This document shows, in pieces, positions 5,868-8,992 of a stretch of 8,992 nt of DNA; the first letter of the stretch is position 1; every line of letters begins with the position of its first letter. Origin of the DNA: QHWK01 sp035315685 (GTDB taxonomy: Bacteria > Acidobacteriota > Vicinamibacteria > Vicinamibacterales > CAVVIG01); NCBI GenBank assembly GCA_035315685.1, contig DATFXR010000293.1, positions 1-8,992 of the forward strand, in the 5' to 3' direction. The notes below the pieces were generated by a model. It made no database searches. It saw only the letters and a program-made list of their open reading frames with translations, and was not told the DNA's origin. Both the position numbers and the translations under genes were made by a program.

Positions 5868-5910
5868 GACAGCGTGCAGTGTACTCCCGGGGAGTAATAT
5901 CAGCGCTCGA
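5868..5910. promoter_or_regulatory. divergent promoter with perfect 7+1+7 dyad
   Basis: These 43 bases separate the start codons of DinB (minus) and YjbR (plus). In the middle is TACTCCCGGGGAGTA (5882-5896), a perfect inverted repeat of seven-base arms about one central G. On the plus strand TAATAT (5895-5900) ends ten bases before the YjbR ATG. On the minus strand TACACT (5883-5878) ends ten bases before the DinB ATG. The dyad therefore lies between, and touches, both -10-like boxes, where a repressor could control both genes. Neither -35 is convincing. The dyad is seen; the operator role and the identity of any regulator are inference. TACTC/GAGTA half-sites recall PadR-type operators, but that is only a resemblance. 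Confidence 0.5.
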
Positions 5911-6285
5911 ATGACCTTTGCTGGCGTGCGTGCGATTGGACTGAAGTTACCCGGAGCCGAAGAAGGCACCAGCTGGGGTACGCCGGCGCTCAAGGTCGGC
6001 GGCAAGATGTTCGCCTGCATCGCGTCCCACAAGTCCGCCGAACCGAACACGCTCGTCGTCTACATCGACCTCGCGCAGCGCGACGCGCTCATCGCGGAAG
6101 ATCCGGACACCTACTACCTGAAAGAGCACTACGTGAACTACCCGGTCGTGCTCGTCCGCCTGTCGCGCGTTCACCCGGACGCGATGCGCGATCTCCTCGC
6201 AGGCGCGTGGCGCATCGTGAGCGCCAGGCAGCGGCCGCGCCGGCGCACGACCGCGCGTTCGCGGTCGACGCCAAGACGACGATAA
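5911..6285 (+). CDS. MmcQ/YjbR family protein
   Basis: A 124-residue protein of the YjbR fold. Residues 4-18 carry A-G-V-R-A-I-G-L-K-L-P-G-A-E-E. Then come S-W-G-T-P-A-L-K-V-G-G-K-M-F-A (21-35), L-V-V-Y-I-D-L (48-54) and Y-Y-L-K-E-H-Y-V-N-Y-P-V-V-L-V-R-L (68-84), with the final helix M-R-D-L-L-A-G-A-W at 92-100. Many annotated relatives are called DNA-binding proteins, but no role is firmly established. The C-terminal 20 residues (105-124) are very rich in Arg, unlike the compact family core; they could bind nucleic acid or simply be a drifted tail. The ATG at 5911 fits the family start; the frame is open further upstream (5752) only because of the high GC. There is no Shine-Dalgarno site. 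It ends six bases before the convergent DUF1801 gene. Confidence 0.88.
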   Translation: MTFAGVRAIGLKLPGAEEGTSWGTPALKVGGKMFACIASHKSAEPNTLVVYIDLAQRDALIAEDPDTYYLKEHYVNYPVVLVRLSRVHPDAMRDLLAGAWRIVSARQRPRRRTTARSRSTPRRR

Positions 6286-6291
6286 CTGTCG

Positions 6292-6732
6292 TCACCCGCG
6301 GCTCGTGCCGCGCAGTTCGGCGATGCGCGCCTTGACCAGCCGCTTGACGAGCGCGGACGGGATCGGCGCGTCCAACGGGAATCGAATCGTGCCTTTCGAC
6401 GTTTCGTATCCCGTAACGTCGATGCGGTGCGCCTTCAGCAGGGACGGCGTGATCGGGTACATGCTCGTGTGGGCTCTGAACGCGGCGCACCAGACGAGCG
6501 GCCGTCCGTCGAGCCGGAAGAGCGGAATCCGGTAGCTGAAGCCGTCGACCGCATCCGGGGCAGCCGCGCGAACGGCCGCGCGCAGTTTCTGCAGCGCCTG
6601 GCGCGACACGCCTGGAAGCGTGGCGAGATACGCCTGAATCTCTGCGCGCGCGCCCTCGGCGCTCCCCGTCCTGCCCGTCCCGCCCGTCCTGCCCTTCCCG
6701 CCCTTCCCACCCTTTTCGCGCCTGACGGACAT
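6292..6732 (-). CDS. DUF1801 family protein (YdhG-like)
   Basis: A 146-residue protein. The ATG at 6732 is well supported: an AGGAGG site lies seven bases upstream and the stop of the zinc-ribbon gene is two bases away. Residues 7-24 are a low-complexity Gly/Lys/Arg/Thr segment encoded by a G-rich tandem repeat. The DUF1801 domain covers about 28-142: I-Q-A-Y-L-A-T-L-P (32-40), L-Q-K-L-R-A-A-V-R (47-55), F-S-Y-R-I-P-L-F-R-L-D-G-R-P-L-V-W (65-81), the Y-P-I-T-P region (92-96), then T-S-K-G-T-I-R-F-P-L (111-120) and the final I-P-S-A-L-V-K-R-L-V-K-A-R. Relatives include YdhG and the Bacillus Fra frataxin-like protein implicated in iron delivery; the role here is not shown. It converges on YjbR with a six-base gap, leaving no room for a separate terminator. 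Confidence 0.9.
   Translation of the reverse strand: MSVRREKGGKGGKGRTGGTGRTGSAEGARAEIQAYLATLPGVSRQALQKLRAAVRAAAPDAVDGFSYRIPLFRLDGRPLVWCAAFRAHTSMYPITPSLLKAHRIDVTGYETSKGTIRFPLDAPIPSALVKRLVKARIAELRGTSRG
6664..6712 (-). repeat. G-rich tandem repeat inside the DUF1801 gene, G-quadruplex-capable
   Basis: On the coding strand this stretch is built from repeats of GGGA/CGGGAC-like nine-base units. Its first part, 6712-6692, reads G3-T-G3-AA-G3-C-G3-AA-G3, five runs of three G with one- or two-base loops. It encodes the Gly/Lys/Arg/Thr segment at residues 7-24 and lies just after the start codon. The G-runs are seen directly; folding into a quadruplex is inference from the pattern. Confidence 0.75.
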
Positions 6733-6734
6733 GG

Positions 6735-7106
6735 CTACGCCTCCTCCGTCTCGTACCAATCCTGGTGCAGTGACCACGCACCGCAGCGCAGACACGAGGT
6801 CCAGTGCCACTGATGACGGCAGCCGGGACAGCGTCCGCGCGTCGTGAACGTGTTCCACTCGGTGCCGCACGCCTCGAAGAACGGCTCCGGGGTCTCGGTC
6901 CACGAACAACACCAGCGGCTGGGCGGCGACGGCCGCCACTCGCACTGCGGACACCGGATGCCGAGCAATCCCTCGTCTCGATCGAGATCGGGGATGTCGA
7001 GCGGCTGCCGGCGTGACGCGAGGTCGTTCTTCAGCAGCGACAGCGAACTCGTCGCAGCAGGCGCGGCGTCGACCGGCGCGAAGACCTTCGTCGGCAGGCA
7101 CGACAT
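6735..7106 (-). CDS. small zinc-ribbon protein
   Basis: A 123-residue protein with nine cysteines in its last 75 residues, arranged as C52-x2-C55, C66-C67, C80, C93-x2-C96 and C105-x2-C108. C93-C108 makes a clear zinc ribbon; C52/C55 with C67 or C80 could make a second. Between them W-N-T-F-T-T-R-G-R-C-P-G-C (84-96) and, at the end, W-S-L-H-Q-D-W-Y-E (111-119) resemble small uncharacterised zinc-ribbon proteins of several phyla that carry W-N-T-F and D-W-Y signatures. The N-terminal 45 residues are not recognised. The role may be nucleic acid or protein binding; none is known. ATG at 7106 is used. There is no Shine-Dalgarno site, and a TACGAT box is five bases upstream. A second ATG eight bases upstream is out of frame. 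The stop is two bases before DUF1801, so the two are probably co-translated. Confidence 0.75.
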   Translation of the reverse strand: MSCLPTKVFAPVDAAPAATSSLSLLKNDLASRRQPLDIPDLDRDEGLLGIRCPQCEWRPSPPSRWCCSWTETPEPFFEACGTEWNTFTTRGRCPGCRHQWHWTSCLRCGAWSLHQDWYETEEA

Positions 7107-7252
7107 GCGCCATCGTATCGCGACACGGTCGCCCCACGAACGGACGATCGCGCCTCGAATCTTTGGATCTCGTCGTCGCCGCTGCGGTGACGCCGCACAA
7201 AATCGAACTGCGGATCTTGACGGCCGGTCAGCGCGTGAAATCAGATCGCTGC
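7107..7252. promoter_or_regulatory. divergent spacer between zinc-ribbon and DUF2785 genes
   Basis: These 146 bases must hold promoters for both directions. Toward the plus strand, TTGACG (7217-7222), 18 bases and TCAGAT (7241-7246) sit so that transcription would begin near the GTG at 7253. Toward the minus strand, TACGAT (7117-7112) lies five bases before the zinc-ribbon ATG. Both are weak matches. No conserved gene is seen here; plus-strand reading frames through it are low-complexity Arg/Ala/Ser. Confidence 0.3.
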
Positions 7253-8140
7253 GTGATCTCGACCCGCAGGTGGACCCTCGTTTCGATGGCGGCCCTGGTT
7301 GCCACCGCTGCGGCACCCGCACACGACGTGGCGTTCTGGCGCGCGGTCGCGCAGGCGAAATACGCTCCGCCGCCGGGCAGCGACATCCCGGCGCTGACCG
7401 ACGAGCTCGCCGGGATGCTTTCCTCGCCCGATCCCGAGCTCCGCGACGACATCGCATACTCGACGCTGACGAGCTGGATCTATCAGCAGAAGATCCTCGA
7501 TGCGGATGCCCTCCGGCCGCTCGCCGAGCGGCTGCTCGCAAACATGAGGCGCGGCATCGGCGAGCAAAGCACTGACAGCGTGTTCGGTCGCTCGTTCTCC
7601 GCGCTGATGCTCTCCGTGATCGTGGCGAGAGACAACGCGGATCGGTTTCTCGACGCGAGCGCGTGGCGGCGAATCGAGTCGGCGGCGCTCGCCTACCTGG
7701 CAGACGAGCAGGACCTGCGCGGCTACGATCCGGACAAAGGCTGGATGCATTCGGCGGCGCACACCGCCGACCTGCTGAAGTTCCTCGGCCGGAGCCGGTA
7801 TCTCGACGCGGCCGGACAGCGTCGGTTGCTCGATGCGATTGCAGACAAGCTGACGAAGGCGTCCGTGGTGTTCACCTACGGTGAAGACGAGCGTCTCGCG
7901 CGGGCGGCACTTTCGCTCATTGCGCGCAGCGACTTCGATGGTCAACAGTTCGCTGCGTGGCTGCAGCGAAGCCGGCCGGCGATGGCGGAGCATCCGACCG
8001 TCGCGCAGCTTCGTGCGGCGCAGAACTGGAAGAACATGCTCGCCAAGCTCGAAGTAATTCTCTCGAACGACGAGCAGCTGTCCGACGCCGCGACGGAAGC
8101 GCGAACCGCCCTTCGCGCAGCGCTCAAACCGCTCTTCTGA
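7253..8140 (+). CDS. exported DUF2785 domain protein
   Basis: A 295-residue protein from the GTG at 7253. Starting there gives a good Sec signal peptide: S-T-R-R-W-T, a hydrophobic core L-V-S-M-A-A-L-V-A-T-A-A-A, and cleavage about A-P-A/H-D near residue 23. A GTG at 7235 or the ATG at 7286 are alternatives; the frame is open to 7013, but those residues are Arg/Ala/Ser filler. The DUF2785 domain is recognisable from L-A-G-M-L-S-S-P-D-P-E-L-R-D-D-I-A-Y (52-69) through F-G-R-S-F-S-A-L-M-L-S-V (111-122) to the signature R-G-Y-D-P-D-K-G-W-M-H-S-A-A-H-T-A-D-L-L (156-175). It is mostly helical. No function is known for the family to my knowledge. The His pair H166/H170 and the Asp residues could suggest a catalytic or metal site, but this is conjecture. 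Export puts it in the periplasm or beyond. Confidence 0.88.
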   Translation: MISTRRWTLVSMAALVATAAAPAHDVAFWRAVAQAKYAPPPGSDIPALTDELAGMLSSPDPELRDDIAYSTLTSWIYQQKILDADALRPLAERLLANMRRGIGEQSTDSVFGRSFSALMLSVIVARDNADRFLDASAWRRIESAALAYLADEQDLRGYDPDKGWMHSAAHTADLLKFLGRSRYLDAAGQRRLLDAIADKLTKASVVFTYGEDERLARAALSLIARSDFDGQQFAAWLQRSRPAMAEHPTVAQLRAAQNWKNMLAKLEVILSNDEQLSDAATEARTALRAALKPLF

Positions 8141-8191
8141 CTTTGCGACAGTAACGACGTGTATCTGCCAAATCGAGGACCGGGGATCCGC

Positions 8192-8219
8192 CACGAAGGC
8201 ACGAAGTCACGAAAGAAGG
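8192..8219. repeat. CACGAAG short tandem repeat
   Basis: Three successive eight-base units, CACGAAGG (8192-8199), CACGAAGT (8200-8207) and CACGAAAG (8208-8215), then AAGG. They lie 51 bases after the DUF2785 stop. From memory, very similar strings occur scattered between genes in acidobacterial, planctomycete and verrucomicrobial genomes, often near CTCTGCG repeats as here. Confidence 0.8.
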
Positions 8220-8270
8220 CGAACACGACTACAAACGAAGAGTGCCCTAATTAAAGCGCGATGCTGAGCT

Positions 8271-8340
8271 CGCGGAGTGTCGCAGAACCAGAGAGGCTTC
8301 TTTGTACGACAGCTCTCTGCGAACTCTGCGTGCTCTGCGG
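8271..8340. repeat. CTCTGCG tandem and degenerate inverted repeat
   Basis: The right arm, 8313-8340, holds three units of about nine bases, CTCTGCGAA, CTCTGCGTG and CTCTGCGG. The left arm, 8271-8295, is a degenerate reverse complement of it (CGCGGAGTG, TCGCAGAAC, CAGAGAG), with 17 bases between. Together with the CACGAAG repeat it forms a composite non-coding element in the space between the convergent DUF2785 and amidase genes. The rest of that 218-base intergenic region (8141-8191, 8220-8270, 8341-8358) holds nothing I can name; 8241-8256 is a small A/T-rich patch. Confidence 0.7.
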
Positions 8341-8358
8341 TTTGACGTGGGCCAGGGG

Positions 8359-8992
8359 CTAGAAGCCTGCTGGCCTTTCCGAGACCACGCCGAAGGCCTT
8401 CTCGAGCGCGATTCCGATCTGTCCCAGCACGCCGTCGTCGAACAGCCGGCCGACCAGCGTGATTCCGTGCGGCACGCGCCGTGGCGGGTTGAACCTGGGC
8501 AATGGGTTCGCCGGATCGGGCGCCCAGTCGCTGCGCGCTTCCGTCACGTTTACGAAGCCGGCTCGAAGCGTCAGCGAGGGATGGCCGGTGAAGTTCGTGA
8601 TCGTGAGCTGTTCGTCGCGCAAGGACGGCACGAGCAACACGTCCACGGCCCGGAAGATGCGCGCCATCTCCAGCGCGACCTTGCGCCGCAGACGATCGGC
8701 CTGCACGAAGTCCACGGCCGACAGGAAGCGTGCCTGCCGGAACAGGTTCGGCCATGCGTCCTTGACCTGCACGCGCAGCGTGGAGAGCTGGTCGCTGAGC
8801 GCGAGCTCCTCGAACGACGCGGCGCCTTCGGCGAACAGAATCGGGTTCAACGAGCCGTACGGCCAGTCGGGCAGCGTCACCTCCTTCAGCTCGAGGTTCA
8901 GCTTCTTCATCGTCTCCATCGCGGCCCGGTCGACGTCGGTCGCAGGACTTTCCTTCATCCATTGCGCGATGTAACCGACTTTCAACCGGGCA
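8359..8992 (-). CDS. amidase signature-family protein, C-terminal part (runs off right edge)
   Basis: The frame is open to the right edge; the visible 211 codons are the C-terminal portion of an amidase-family enzyme. Numbering from the Leu at 8985: K-V-G-Y-I-A (2-7) is the strand that commonly begins the second half; L-P-D-W-P-Y-G (38-44) follows. Then come P-N-L-F-R-Q-A-R-F-L-S-A-V-D-F-V-Q-A-D-R (79-98), D-V-L-L-V-P-S (115-121), T-N-F-T-G-H-P-S-L-T-L (130-140) and G-I-T-L-V-G-R-L-F-D-D (174-184). These match environmental amidases annotated as relatives of GatA, which hydrolyse amide bonds with a Ser-cisSer-Lys triad. The triad and the Gly/Ser-rich signature lie upstream, outside the window, so activity cannot be judged. 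The substrate is unknown, and a true tRNA amidotransferase subunit is unlikely given the tail. It converges on DUF2785 across repeats. Confidence 0.9.
   Translation of the reverse strand, partial: ARLKVGYIAQWMKESPATDVDRAAMETMKKLNLELKEVTLPDWPYGSLNPILFAEGAASFEELALSDQLSTLRVQVKDAWPNLFRQARFLSAVDFVQADRLRRKVALEMARIFRAVDVLLVPSLRDEQLTITNFTGHPSLTLRAGFVNVTEARSDWAPDPANPLPRFNPPRRVPHGITLVGRLFDDGVLGQIGIALEKAFGVVSERPAGF

Noticed and set aside
4773..5897. 374-codon plus-strand frame
   Set aside because: It is antisense to the HTH and DinB genes, crosses their promoters and has no recognisable motif.
6735..7541. Zinc-ribbon protein extended to 268 codons
   Set aside because: The upstream part is low-complexity Arg/Ser/Ala, antisense to DUF2785, and crosses the divergent promoter spacer.
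7241..8194. 317-codon minus-strand frame
   Set aside because: It is antisense to the DUF2785 gene, which has a signal peptide and family signature on the plus strand.
8192..8219. CRISPR-like short repeats
   Set aside because: The units are eight bases and contiguous, with no spacers and no cas genes.
8207..8962. 251-codon minus-strand frame covering the amidase and the repeats
   Set aside because: The amidase motifs are in another frame. The tail reading T-A-E-H-A-E-F-A-E-S is just the translated CTCTGCG repeat.

Overview
The window is very GC-rich and gene-dense, with G/C-ending codons, long spurious antisense frames and short spacers. The gene set (DUF2760 beside Hsp70, DUF2255, DUF1330, DinB, YjbR, DUF1801, DUF2785, an environmental-type amidase) and the dispersed CACGAAG/CTCTGCG repeats look like a soil acidobacterium, possibly of the Vicinamibacteria. 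This is inference from gene content; there is no rRNA or other marker gene. No prophage, insertion sequence, CRISPR array, tRNA or integrase is visible.

Layout. Positions 1-5867 hold ten genes, all on the minus strand. In transcription order they are: a DinB-fold protein (5867-5340); a protein with two helix-turn-helix-like repeats (5288-4767); an MHS-family major facilitator transporter (4770-3475); an atypical short-chain dehydrogenase (3459-2779); a GNAT acetyltransferase (2652-2194); an exported DUF1330 protein (2197-1829); an ankyrin-repeat protein (about 1869-1138); a DUF2255 protein (1048-671); a DUF2760 protein (580-59); and the first codons of an Hsp70-family chaperone running off the left edge (59-1). 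Overlaps and short gaps suggest three coupled groups: HTH-transporter-SDR, GNAT-DUF1330-ankyrin, and DUF2760-Hsp70. A large imperfect inverted repeat (2665-2757) separates the first two groups, and small palindromes lie at 1067-1123.

At about 5868-5910 a short divergent promoter with a perfect dyad separates DinB from a plus-strand YjbR/MmcQ protein (5911-6285). This converges with a minus-strand pair: a zinc-ribbon protein (7106-6735) and a DUF1801 protein (6732-6292), two bases apart. A divergent spacer leads to an exported DUF2785 protein (7253-8140, plus). Then come a repeat-bearing 218-base intergenic region and the C-terminal part of an amidase (8992-8359, minus), whose beginning lies outside the window.

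No defence or biosynthetic system is evident. The parts most worth following are the DUF2760/Hsp70 junction, the duplicated-HTH gene coupled to the transporter, the three intergenic repeat structures, and the contrast between internal genes with clear Shine-Dalgarno sites and leading genes with none but a -10-like box 5-10 bases before the start codon.
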